From CAYJLA01 sp964371305 (lineage in GTDB: Bacteria > Bacillota_I > Bacilli_A > RFN20 > CAG-826), in the NCBI GenBank assembly GCA_964371305.1, contig CAYJLA010000017.1, forward strand, positions 1 to 20,682: a stretch of DNA of 20,682 bases. The letters run 5' to 3'. Positions 14,759 through 20,682 of the stretch are shown here, one piece after another. The notes beneath the pieces were generated by a model. The model did not search any database. It was given only the letters and a program-made list of their open reading frames with translations, and was not told the DNA's origin. Within the stretch, counting starts at the first letter, position 1. The number at the start of each line of letters is the position of its first letter. The position numbers and the translations under genes are program-made.

Positions 14759-14787
14759 TTTATATATTATTTTTCATGTGCTACTAT
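14759..14787 (+). promoter_or_regulatory. Candidate promoter of the TVP38-like gene
   Basis: TTTATA (14759-14764), a 17-base spacer ending in TGC and TACTAT (14782-14787) make an extended -10 promoter about 22 bases before the ATG. No terminator is visible after the chorismate mutase gene, so read-through is also possible. Confidence 0.45.
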
Positions 14788-14809
14788 TAAAAAGAAATTA
14801 GGAGACAAA

Positions 14810-15583
14810 ATGTCATTACTTAAAAAACATAAAAGACAAATTATATTAGCCCTTTTAATGGTGCTTGTATTAATGGTTATAGGTTTTATATTTCTGGGAA
14901 TATTATTTGCTACAGGTGTTATCACTATTGACGGAGGCAGTTTAAACTTAAATGTTGATATTTTTAATTCTCTAGCTGATACTTGGTGGTTATATATAGT
15001 TTTTTTACTATTACAAATTGCTGTAACAACACTACTTTCGTTTGTTCCTGCTACATCGATGATGTTTATATTTGGTGGAATAGCGTTGTTTGGAGCAAAC
15101 TATAAATGTTTTCTTATTTGTTTTGCTGGTGTAATAATTTCATCCGTTATGATGGATTTAATTGGTAGATTTGGTGGTTCAAAATTAATAATAAAACTAA
15201 TAGGAGAAGAAGAATATAATAAGGCTCATGTTTTAGTACAAGAAAAAGGTGAAGTATATCTTCCTTTGATGTACTTGTTCCCAATATTTCCAGACGATGC
15301 AATTTGTATGATCGCAGGAATGGGAAAAATAAAGTTCTGGCTACATTTAATATATATTGTCTTATGTAGAGGTATTGGAGTAGCTACCATTGTATTTGGA
15401 ATTACTTTGATTCCATTTAGCGAGTTTACTACTTTTTACGATTGGATTATATTTGGTGCTATCGCAATTGTATACCTAACTGTATTATTTAAATTTGCTA
15501 GATTTGTTGATAACAAATTAACAGCTTATCGTCAAAACAAAACAAAGAAAAATAACGAAGAAGAAAATTTAAAAGTCGACTGA
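14810..15583 (+). CDS. TVP38/TMEM64 (VTT, DedA-superfamily) membrane protein
   Basis: A 257-residue integral membrane protein. The first transmembrane segment lies at about 12-36, followed by a short extracytoplasmic loop and about five more hydrophobic segments. The VTT domain is marked by FVPATSMMFIFGG, then DLIGRFGGSKLI, and the conserved loop FPIFPDDAICMIAGMGKIKFW near residues 157-177. Related proteins act in lipid scrambling or transport and membrane homeostasis; a bacterial role for this subgroup is not settled. AGGAG lies before the ATG, and a promoter-like element separates it from the operon upstream. Its TGA stop lies inside the left arm of the terminator hairpin. TGA as stop here supports the standard code. 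Confidence 0.87.
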   Translation: MSLLKKHKRQIILALLMVLVLMVIGFIFLGILFATGVITIDGGSLNLNVDIFNSLADTWWLYIVFLLLQIAVTTLLSFVPATSMMFIFGGIALFGANYKCFLICFAGVIISSVMMDLIGRFGGSKLIIKLIGEEEYNKAHVLVQEKGEVYLPLMYLFPIFPDDAICMIAGMGKIKFWLHLIYIVLCRGIGVATIVFGITLIPFSEFTTFYDWIIFGAIAIVYLTVLFKFARFVDNKLTAYRQNKTKKNNEEENLKVD

Positions 15584-15603
15584 TACTACAGTCGACTTTT
15601 TTA
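15571..15603. terminator. Convergent terminator between TVP38-like and OB-fold lipoprotein genes
   Basis: AAAAGTCGACTG, loop ATACTA, CAGTCGACTTTT (15571-15600): a perfect 12-bp stem followed by Ts. It overlaps the plus-strand stop codon and lies 20 bases past the minus-strand stop. The minus strand also gets TTTTAAATTTT after the stem, so it can serve both genes. Confidence 0.88.
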
Positions 15604-15619
15604 TCACTTACTAATATAC

Positions 15620-17362
15620 TTATTCAATTACTAGGCTTTCAATAGCGATTGGACAAGCTCTCCAGTGCGAACCACTACTTTTAAGGTTAAGATTTTGAAT
15701 TCCAACAATCATAACTACATTTTTATCTTCATAACCTTCAAACACATCTTCAAATTCTTTGAAACTGTTTTGAGAATATAAAGCTAAACTAAGAGAAGAA
15801 TCTATAATGTCGGTAAACTTATAAAGAGTATAAAATGCTGTACTCTCTTTTGTAACTGTTCCACTTATTCTATATAAATTTCCAGTAATATTTGTTGAAG
15901 GCGGGATATTATTAATATCTTCAATAGTTGAATCTTTTATTGCCTCTAATGGTATATTATATACATTTTCATCAAGAACTAATACTTCTACATCTTTTAT
16001 TTGAAAATCGCCTGTATAACTATTAGTCGCTGCATCATCTGCATTCTTAATATAGTAATCAATTGTACCTTTAACGATTACCTTGTTTCCATTTTCAACG
16101 CCTGCAATCTTGCTTTGTGTAGCAGTACCATTATAAGTAAATATAGATCCAGTATCATCTGCTAAAAACATTCCTTGTTTTACTAAAGATCCTTTGTATG
16201 TAACTCGCGCTACAATTGCCTCAACTGTAACAACAGTGCCTTTTCCTTTGCTTATAGCATCAGCTATAGTTATTGTTTCAACGTCGTCTGAAAGATACAT
16301 GCCAATACGCTTAGTATCACTTAAATCAACGTCTTTATATGTAATCGAACACTCAATTTCAACTTGTCTTTCTGGAGCGCCACTAATTGAAACAACATAT
16401 TTATCAACTTCCTCAACAATTGTTACTCCTTCAGAATAAGAACTTACAACACGTGTTACTTCTGCAAACTTAGGATCTACTTTTTCTACATCAATAGTTA
16501 CGTCTGATGTATATTGACCTGAAAACTCTTGAATCAATCTTTCTAAAGCATATTCTCTTTCTTCTTTATCTGTTGGAGTGTATTCATCTAAAAACTCGAC
16601 TGGGCAAAATCTCCATGCACCAACTCCTGGTTTACCAAGAGATACAATTAATATCACCTCGATTGTCTTTCCGTCTTGGTCTTCGGTCCAAGCATAATCT
16701 TTACCATTTGACTGAGTATAAGCTTCTATATAATCAACTCTATTTATATCGTGTAATCCATAGTTAACATATGATGTGTGGTCGAACACTTCATATGTTC
16801 CTTTTACTTTGTAAATATTACCAGTTATATCAGTTGTTAATGGAATATCTAATATATCAGATATTGTTGTTTCTGTAATAGCACTATGAGGGATTGGATG
16901 ATTTCCACCATCATTCTGTATGACAACTGGAGACTTAATTTGTGCCATTCCTTTGTAATTAACATCTTCTGCCGATTCAGTATCAGTATTTGGTATATAA
17001 TATGATTTCTCACCTTTAATTTTAATATAATCACCAACTTCAACTGATTTTGCAACTTCTTCGCCATAAACATAAATTGAATGTCCATCATCAGCAAGCC
17101 AGAAACCAGTAATATAAGGCGTTCCTTGTCCAGTATAATTGTGATGTACTACAACGCCTGAAGTCCTAACAATAGTACCTTCTTCAGCTTCTTTTACAGC
17201 ATATATCGAAGATGACTCTACCGGATCTTCTGTGTCTGTAGTCGAACTAGTAATACTAGGTGTTGAAGGCGCTTCACTTGCACTACTTGTTCCCGGCACA
17301 CAACTTGCAATTAAAAACATAAGAGCAAATAGACTTAACGGCTTAAAAATTGACTTTTTCAT
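15620..17362 (-). CDS. Lipoprotein with duplicated OB-fold-like unit
   Basis: A 580-residue lipoprotein: lipobox LIASC with acylated Cys21, then a Ser/Thr/Pro linker to about residue 52. Two similar units follow, at about 52-262 and 366-580. Each begins with an OB-like fold (GTIVRTSGVVV...GFWLADDGHSIYVYG...VGDYIKIKGE, and GTVVTVEAIVA...GMFLADDTGSIFTYN...GNKVIVKGT). Each continues with a stretch containing TDITGNIYKVKGT or TNITGNLYRISGT and AYTQS or LYSQN, and closes with WRFCPVEFL or WRACPIAIESL. About 100 residues between them look like a separate beta domain. OB folds like these commonly accompany secreted nucleases or bind nucleic acid or sugars; no nuclease motif is present here. A role in binding external nucleic acid alongside the endonuclease is inference. 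CAAGGAG lies before the ATG. Confidence 0.83.
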   Translation of the reverse strand: MKKSIFKPLSLFALMFLIASCVPGTSSASEAPSTPSITSSTTDTEDPVESSSIYAVKEAEEGTIVRTSGVVVHHNYTGQGTPYITGFWLADDGHSIYVYGEEVAKSVEVGDYIKIKGEKSYYIPNTDTESAEDVNYKGMAQIKSPVVIQNDGGNHPIPHSAITETTISDILDIPLTTDITGNIYKVKGTYEVFDHTSYVNYGLHDINRVDYIEAYTQSNGKDYAWTEDQDGKTIEVILIVSLGKPGVGAWRFCPVEFLDEYTPTDKEEREYALERLIQEFSGQYTSDVTIDVEKVDPKFAEVTRVVSSYSEGVTIVEEVDKYVVSISGAPERQVEIECSITYKDVDLSDTKRIGMYLSDDVETITIADAISKGKGTVVTVEAIVARVTYKGSLVKQGMFLADDTGSIFTYNGTATQSKIAGVENGNKVIVKGTIDYYIKNADDAATNSYTGDFQIKDVEVLVLDENVYNIPLEAIKDSTIEDINNIPPSTNITGNLYRISGTVTKESTAFYTLYKFTDIIDSSLSLALYSQNSFKEFEDVFEGYEDKNVVMIVGIQNLNLKSSGSHWRACPIAIESLVIE

Positions 17363-17517
17363 AACTATTCTCCTTGAAGTAATTTTTAATCAATTGTCAT
17401 AAGACACCTCTATTGTAAACATGATGAATTATAAAAACAAACACTAACTTCATCTATTGTTTATAGTGCAAAAAGCATTTACTAAAAAGCGAAACATATA
17501 AATCTAAATGACTAGTG

Positions 17518-17562
17518 CTGTTTAATGTAGCTTGAAACTCAAGAATTAAGTAATTAAAACAG
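17518..17562. repeat. Nested inverted repeat in the gap after higA
   Basis: An outer imperfect pair (CTGTTTAAT at 17518-17526; ATTAAAACAG at 17553-17562) encloses a perfect CTTGA-AAC-TCAAG hairpin (17531-17543). No T tract follows on either strand, so it is not a clear terminator. The rest of 17363-17628 holds a lone TATAAT-like element (17428-17433, minus) that may serve the OB-fold lipoprotein, and nothing else I can support. Confidence 0.35.
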
Positions 17563-17628
17563 TATCGCAGATGCAATTTTATCCTCGCAAAAACATATGC
17601 TCAATTTAGCTTTATTGCAAAAAATAAA

Positions 17629-18714
17629 TTATGTACTTATAGAATACTTTTCTTTTAAAAAATTCATTGCAGAGAAAGGAATATATAATTCTTTTTGTAA
17701 CCTTCCAACTACTATTCCGGGATGAATATCAACTAGTTCCGCAAAATCAACTATTGCTTTTCTTGAAAAATCACCTTTTTTTATGAACTCATTGTATATA
17801 TTCATTGGTATTAAAATATCTCTTGCAAAACTGTCAGCTTCACTCTCTATTTTGTCACAATCATCTTCATTATGATTAATGTATCTTTTGTTTAGCTGCA
17901 ATACATGCTTGATTTCATGAAAAAATGAAAACCAAAACTTGTCATTATATGAACCTCTGCAATTTAGTGCAATTAACGCAGTTTTTTTGTTATTAATCCA
18001 TTTGGTAACACCATTAATGTTAGAATTTTTTAAAGGTGGAAATATGACTAACGTTATACCAACAAAATTCAACTCTTTTACTAAAGATGTATAAAAATCA
18101 GTAGGTGTAAGTATTGTTAAGCTTCTTAGATATTTTAATTTAGCCTTTAAAGCGCCTAAATCGAAATTGTTATGTTCTTTGTTTCTGGCTGTTTTTTCAA
18201 CCATTGATAACCACACGTTTCTAGCTATAATATGTTTTTCTTCCAGTTTAATACATGAAGCGGTTTTAAAGGCGGTATATAAATCAGGTTTTCTAAGATT
18301 GACTAAATTGGCGACCATAAAAGCTTTTCTAGCTTTTTGAATCTTAGTCTCGATACTGTCTTTTCTTTCTATAATATTGTTATATAAAAAAGCACTGTCA
18401 ATCATATCCAAGACCTTTTGTTCTTCTTTATAGTCCTCTTTAATTTGCGAATTGTAAAGATTGTATTGTAATTGTAGATTATTCCAAAGTTCCACGCTTG
18501 TACCTAATAAGTTAGAAAGATTTAGCGCAATTTCGAAAGTAATATTTGCTTTTGCACCCAAAATGCAAGATAATTGTTTTGCGCTAATTCCTAACCTACT
18601 TGCAAATTCTTCATTCGTCATTGCTAAATCTTCAATATAATCTTTGATGTATTCTCCAGGGTGGAAAACTTTCATCTTAATATTTGCATTGTCTGTAGTT
18701 GTGTTGTTTCTCAT
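17629..18714 (-). CDS. higA: HigA-type antitoxin fused to ImmA/IrrE-like zinc metallopeptidase
   Basis: A 361-residue cytosolic protein. Residues about 15-80 are a HigA/VapI-type helix-turn-helix (HPGEYIKDYIEDL, then MTNEEFASRLGISAKQLSCILGAK and ITFEIALNLSNLLGTSVELWNNLQ). A helical middle follows. From about 200 an ImmA/IrrE-like domain carries HEIKH (266-270), with His266 and His270 as zinc ligands and Glu267 as catalytic base; ESEADSFARDILIP (290-303) supplies the third ligand. Antitoxins of this kind bind toxin and repress the operon; what the peptidase cleaves is not known, perhaps the antitoxin itself or a regulator. GAGGAG lies about 5 bases before the ATG. The gene starts 32 bases after the toxin gene, the usual HigB-HigA order. 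Confidence 0.88.
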   Translation of the reverse strand: MRNNTTTDNANIKMKVFHPGEYIKDYIEDLAMTNEEFASRLGISAKQLSCILGAKANITFEIALNLSNLLGTSVELWNNLQLQYNLYNSQIKEDYKEEQKVLDMIDSAFLYNNIIERKDSIETKIQKARKAFMVANLVNLRKPDLYTAFKTASCIKLEEKHIIARNVWLSMVEKTARNKEHNNFDLGALKAKLKYLRSLTILTPTDFYTSLVKELNFVGITLVIFPPLKNSNINGVTKWINNKKTALIALNCRGSYNDKFWFSFFHEIKHVLQLNKRYINHNEDDCDKIESEADSFARDILIPMNIYNEFIKKGDFSRKAIVDFAELVDIHPGIVVGRLQKELYIPFSAMNFLKEKYSIST

Positions 18715-18746
18715 TTTTTCTCCTCATTCAACTCGTTTTTTATAAA

Positions 18747-19097
18747 TTATTTTTTATAATGATCGCTTATTTCTAAAACTAGTATGTTTTTTATTTGTTT
18801 AAAATCAATAGATTCGTTTGTTTCTATAATGTTTTTATCATCATCTAATAAGTTGAATATTAATCTTTTCCCGCTGTTTTTTAATATATAAATAGAATAT
18901 TTATTCTTCATGTCGCCTTTTAATTTATGCAAGTTATATCTGCTCATTTGTTTTACGTCCGATAAACTTTCTGCACACTTGATATAATTTATGACTTTAA
19001 ATAGTTCATCCGCAACTTGTCTGCCGTATTCTTTAGTTATCATTGTGTAATTTTCTAAATTCTTTTCAATTTTTTTGTTCTTATAGTTTATTATCAT
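18747..19097 (-). CDS. higB: HigB-type toxin (RelE superfamily mRNA interferase)
   Basis: A 116-residue basic protein of the HigB/plasmid-maintenance killer group, expected to cut mRNA on the ribosome. The family pattern is visible: IINYKNKKIEKNLENY at the start, ITKEYGRQVADELFKVINYIKCAESLSDVKQM, the LHKLKGDMKNKYSIYI segment, the KRLIFNL strand and the end ILVLEISDHYKK. The first two-thirds resemble the roughly 110-residue HigB proteins that pair with long HigA-peptidase fusions. The ATG at 19097 gives the expected N-terminus, but the best ribosome site (AAGGAGG) is 14 bases away. It is ideally placed for another ATG at 19104 in a different frame (see upstream ORF). Promoter and operator lie at 19149-19176. 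Confidence 0.8.
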   Translation of the reverse strand: MIINYKNKKIEKNLENYTMITKEYGRQVADELFKVINYIKCAESLSDVKQMSRYNLHKLKGDMKNKYSIYILKNSGKRLIFNLLDDDKNIIETNESIDFKQIKNILVLEISDHYKK

Positions 19098-19128
19098 AAT
19101 ACATATGCTTACCTCCTTTCCATTTCAT
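19081..19128 (-). promoter_or_regulatory. Short upstream ORF overlapping the higB start codon
   Basis: The AAGGAGG site before higB is 7 bases from an ATG at 19104 that opens a seven-codon frame (MYYDNKL) ending with TAA at 19081-19083. An in-frame ATG at 19128 would extend it to 15 codons. This frame overlaps the higB ATG (19097) in another register, so translating it would compete with, or feed termination-reinitiation at, the toxin start. No peptide is proven. Confidence 0.4.
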
Positions 19129-19129
19129 T

Positions 19130-19144
19130 TTACCTTTTTGGTAA
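19130..19144. repeat. TTACC-N5-GGTAA inverted repeat in the higBA leader
   Basis: A 5-bp perfect inverted repeat with five-base spacer starts 4 bases after the -10 of the higBA promoter. It could be a second operator site or a small hairpin in the 5' leader. Confidence 0.4.
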
Positions 19145-19148
19145 TTTA

Positions 19149-19176
19149 AGTATAACGCATTATACGATATTGTCAA
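19149..19176 (-). promoter_or_regulatory. higBA promoter with overlapping operator palindrome
   Basis: On the minus strand a perfect TTGACA (19171-19176), a 16-base spacer and TATACT (19149-19154). A 16-bp palindrome, GTATAA-CGCA-TTATAC (19150-19165), covers the -10 and most of the spacer, so a bound HigA dimer would block RNA polymerase. This is the expected autoregulation layout of HigBA operons. It is the strongest promoter match in the window. Confidence 0.75.
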
Positions 19177-19323
19177 TTGTTTTTAATAATGTATTTTTTT
19201 ACGTTACATAATTAGAACTAAATATCAAATATCAGCTAGCATTAAACCATAAAATTAAACTTATGTTATTTGCATAGCATTTTTATAACTTAGATACACA
19301 ACGTTTTTCGGACATATATTAAT

Positions 19324-19354
19324 AAAAAAACCTCAATACGAAACTGCATCAAGG
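19324..19354 (-). terminator. Terminator of the tRNA-Leu gene
   Basis: On the minus strand CCTTGATGC, loop AGTTTC, GTATTGAGG (19331-19354; nine pairs, three of them G-T) is followed by seven Ts. It lies 14 bases beyond the CCA end. Confidence 0.75.
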
Positions 19355-19368
19355 CTAATCTAGTTTGA

Positions 19369-19453
19369 TGGTGCCGATAGCCGGACTCGAACCGGCAAGA
19401 CTCGCGTCGCTTGATTTTGAGTCAAGTGCGTTTACCAATTTCGCCATATCGGC
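19369..19453 (-). tRNA. tRNA-Leu, anticodon CAA
   Basis: An 85-base class II tRNA on the minus strand. The acceptor arms are GCCGATA and TATCGGC with A73 and an encoded CCA. The D region is TGGCGAAATTGGTAAACGC. The anticodon stem CTTGA/TCAAG holds loop CTCAAAA, anticodon CAA, reading UUG. A long variable arm with GAC-GCGA-GTC is the leucine hallmark. The T arm is GCCGG-TTCGAGT-CCGGC. Every stem pairs fully. Confidence 0.97.
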
Positions 19454-19463
19454 AAGCAATAAT

Positions 19464-19469
19464 ATTATA
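19464..19469 (-). promoter_or_regulatory. -10 element of the tRNA-Leu gene
   Basis: A perfect TATAAT on the minus strand lies 10 bases before the mature 5' end. The -35 is weak (TGTAAA at 16 bases). Confidence 0.55.
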
Positions 19470-19610
19470 AACTATTTTAAGCAAGTTTACATAGTATATT
19501 AATTTCTTTTAATTATTTAATAGAGTCGCTAGAATTTCAGCCGCTATTTGCTTAGTATTTTGCTCGCATACGATATAAAATTATGATACTTTAATATTAA
19601 GGTAAGACAA

Positions 19611-20153
19611 ATGAAATTTTTTATTATAGATGCGGGTCAAGAAAAAGACAAAACGACGATACCTTTAGTCGAACATGTTGTTCAAGGTATTGATGACGCC
19701 GGTGTGCACGAAATTGATATAGTTCGTCTTTTTGATAAAACTATCGCAGGTTGTGGTTTTTGTGAGGAATGTGGTTCAAATAATGGTCTTTGTATTAAAG
19801 ATGATGATGGTTTGGATATAATAAGAAGAGGTGTAAACGCCGAATTTATTATTTTTGTTGTCCCAATAGTTGATGGTGATTTTACTACTAAATTTGCAAA
19901 CATCATCGAAAGGTTTTTAACCCTTTCAAATAAACAATTAAACAAGGAGGGCGCTTTTTTTGTATTATATGATAATTATGTTCCAGAAAAAGAAGCACAA
20001 GAAATACTAGATAGATATATTGAGTATGCAGAATTTGCAAACCTAAAGTATCGCCATATTCAAAAAATTCATGTTGATAAATTTGGTGGATTAATTAATA
20101 AAGATGACTTAGTAAAAGCATATGAAGCTTTTTCAAATTTTGATTTAAATTAA
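19611..20153 (+). CDS. Iron-sulfur flavoprotein / NADPH-FMN reductase-like protein
   Basis: A 180-residue flavodoxin-fold protein. The first strand MKFFIIDAG is followed by a loop (QEKDKTT) in place of the usual Ser-Arg-Asn-rich FMN phosphate loop. A cysteine cluster follows: Cys48, Cys51, Cys54 and Cys61, spaced C-x2-C-x2-C-x6-C in GCGFCEECGSNNGLCIKDDDG. This is the compact motif of Isf-type iron-sulfur flavoproteins. AEFIIFVVPIVDGDFTTKFANIIERF corresponds to the conserved strand and FMN loop of the NADPH-dependent FMN reductase family (usually VFGSPVYWG.. or similar), here altered. The family moves electrons between NAD(P)H, FMN and small acceptors; the partner is unknown. AAGGT lies 8 bases before the ATG. 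Confidence 0.8.
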   Translation: MKFFIIDAGQEKDKTTIPLVEHVVQGIDDAGVHEIDIVRLFDKTIAGCGFCEECGSNNGLCIKDDDGLDIIRRGVNAEFIIFVVPIVDGDFTTKFANIIERFLTLSNKQLNKEGAFFVLYDNYVPEKEAQEILDRYIEYAEFANLKYRHIQKIHVDKFGGLINKDDLVKAYEAFSNFDLN

Positions 20154-20183
20154 TAATTGGTATATGCTGATTAAAAAATATTG

Positions 20184-20189
20184 TAAAAT
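20184..20189 (+). promoter_or_regulatory. Candidate -10 for a leaderless CBS-protein transcript
   Basis: TAAAAT ends 6 bases before the ATG at 20196, with no Shine-Dalgarno between them. An alternative reading is TTGGTA, 16 bases, TATTGT slightly upstream. The gene may also be read from the reductase promoter, 42 bases downstream of that stop. Confidence 0.35.
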
Positions 20190-20195
20190 ATAAGT

Positions 20196-20609
20196 ATGAG
20201 TAATATATTATTTTTCTTAACACCTAAAAAAGATGTTGAATTTATCCTCGATACATTCACAATTAGACAAGCGATAGAAAAACTATCACACCATTCCTAT
20301 ACCGCTATTCCTGTATTAAGTGAGGAGGGTAAATATGTTTCCACTATTTCTGACATCGATTTATTAAAAGTTTTAAAAGACAATGAATATATAATTGAAG
20401 CTACGGAAGAAATATTAATTAAAGATGTTTTTAGATATAGAATGAATAAAGCATTAACAATTATGAATTCCATGGAAGATTTGTTTGAATTAGCAAGTAG
20501 TCAAAACTTTGTTCCTATTGTAGACGATAGAAATTTATTTATTGGAATTATAAAAAGAAGTGACATCATTTCTTATATGAAGAACCAAATTCTTTTAGCA
20601 AAAGAATAA
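20196..20609 (+). CDS. CBS-pair domain protein
   Basis: A 137-residue cytosolic protein made of one CBS pair and nothing else. CBS1 (about 17-65) has TIRQAIEKLSHHSYTAIPVLSEEGKYVSTISDIDLLKVL; CBS2 (about 80-132) has SMEDLFELASSQNFVPIVDDRNLFIGIIKRSDIISYM. The FVPIVDD and IGIIKRSDII strands are the typical ligand-facing segments that bind adenine nucleotides, and in some Firmicutes stand-alone CBS proteins (CbpB type) c-di-AMP. The N-terminus MSNILFFLTPKKDVEFI is characteristic of a Firmicutes stand-alone group. It presumably acts as an energy or second-messenger sensor through a partner protein; ligand and partner are unknown. No Shine-Dalgarno is visible. Confidence 0.85.
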   Translation: MSNILFFLTPKKDVEFILDTFTIRQAIEKLSHHSYTAIPVLSEEGKYVSTISDIDLLKVLKDNEYIIEATEEILIKDVFRYRMNKALTIMNSMEDLFELASSQNFVPIVDDRNLFIGIIKRSDIISYMKNQILLAKE

Positions 20610-20682
20610 TATTTAATTAGTTTTAATAAGCAACATATTAAAATATTTAGGGAAGTGTTTACATATTTTATCGTCATCATTA

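Noticed and set aside
15571..15603. Possible reading of TGA as tryptophan, extending the TVP38-like protein
   Set aside because: All tryptophans seen in the conserved proteins are TGG, this TGA lies in the terminator stem, and no reliable frame contains an internal TGA.
17363..17628. Remnant gene between the OB-fold lipoprotein and higA
   Set aside because: Stops occur in all frames and no protein-like stretch is visible; only a nested inverted repeat can be described.

Overview
The window is AT-rich DNA from a low-GC Gram-positive-type bacterium. The most likely source is a free-living relative of the Mollicutes or another deep Bacillota (Acholeplasma/Izemoplasma-like); this is inference from gene content and composition, with no 16S present. 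Tryptophan is encoded by TGG throughout and TGA serves as a stop (15581-15583), so the genetic code looks standard rather than the Mycoplasma/Spiroplasma code. The many lipoproteins, C-terminally membrane-anchored proteins and prepilin-like N-termini fit a cell with a single membrane.

Layout. (1) 1-941, minus: a MazG-like pyrophosphohydrolase followed by the 5' part of a DUF2075 ATPase/helicase gene that runs off the window. (2) 1225-8829: a block of exported proteins. It holds one plus-strand gene and five minus-strand genes: an oversized prepilin-like protein, a small lipoprotein, a Big-domain surface protein with a C-terminal anchor, a helical-repeat secreted protein, and a lipoprotein endonuclease I. 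(3) 8944-11691: a HAD phosphatase divergent from a two-TM potassium channel, then a membrane-anchored Ntn amide hydrolase. (4) 11792-15583, plus: a U32 tRNA-hydroxylation protein, an SLC13-type permease and a monofunctional chorismate mutase in one tight operon, then a TVP38/DedA-like membrane protein. (5) 15620-17362, minus: a lipoprotein with a duplicated OB-fold-like unit. (6) 17629-19200, minus: a HigB toxin and a HigA antitoxin fused to an ImmA-like metallopeptidase, with promoter, operator palindrome and an overlapping upstream ORF. (7) 19369-20609: tRNA-Leu(CAA), an Fe-S flavoprotein-like reductase and a CBS-pair protein.

How the parts may work together: the lipid-anchored nuclease and the OB-fold lipoprotein suggest surface handling of external nucleic acid, a known lifestyle trait of Izemoplasma-like bacteria (inference). 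Exported-protein genes carry good Shine-Dalgarno sites and recognisable -35/-10 promoters. Four cytosolic genes (MazG, HAD, U32, CBS) lack a Shine-Dalgarno and instead have a -10-like hexamer about 6-7 bases before the ATG, which suggests leaderless mRNAs. No CRISPR array, insertion sequence, integrase or rRNA was seen. No gene-free gap exceeds 300 bases; the larger ones (about 200-285 bases) hold the promoters, terminators and inverted repeats listed.
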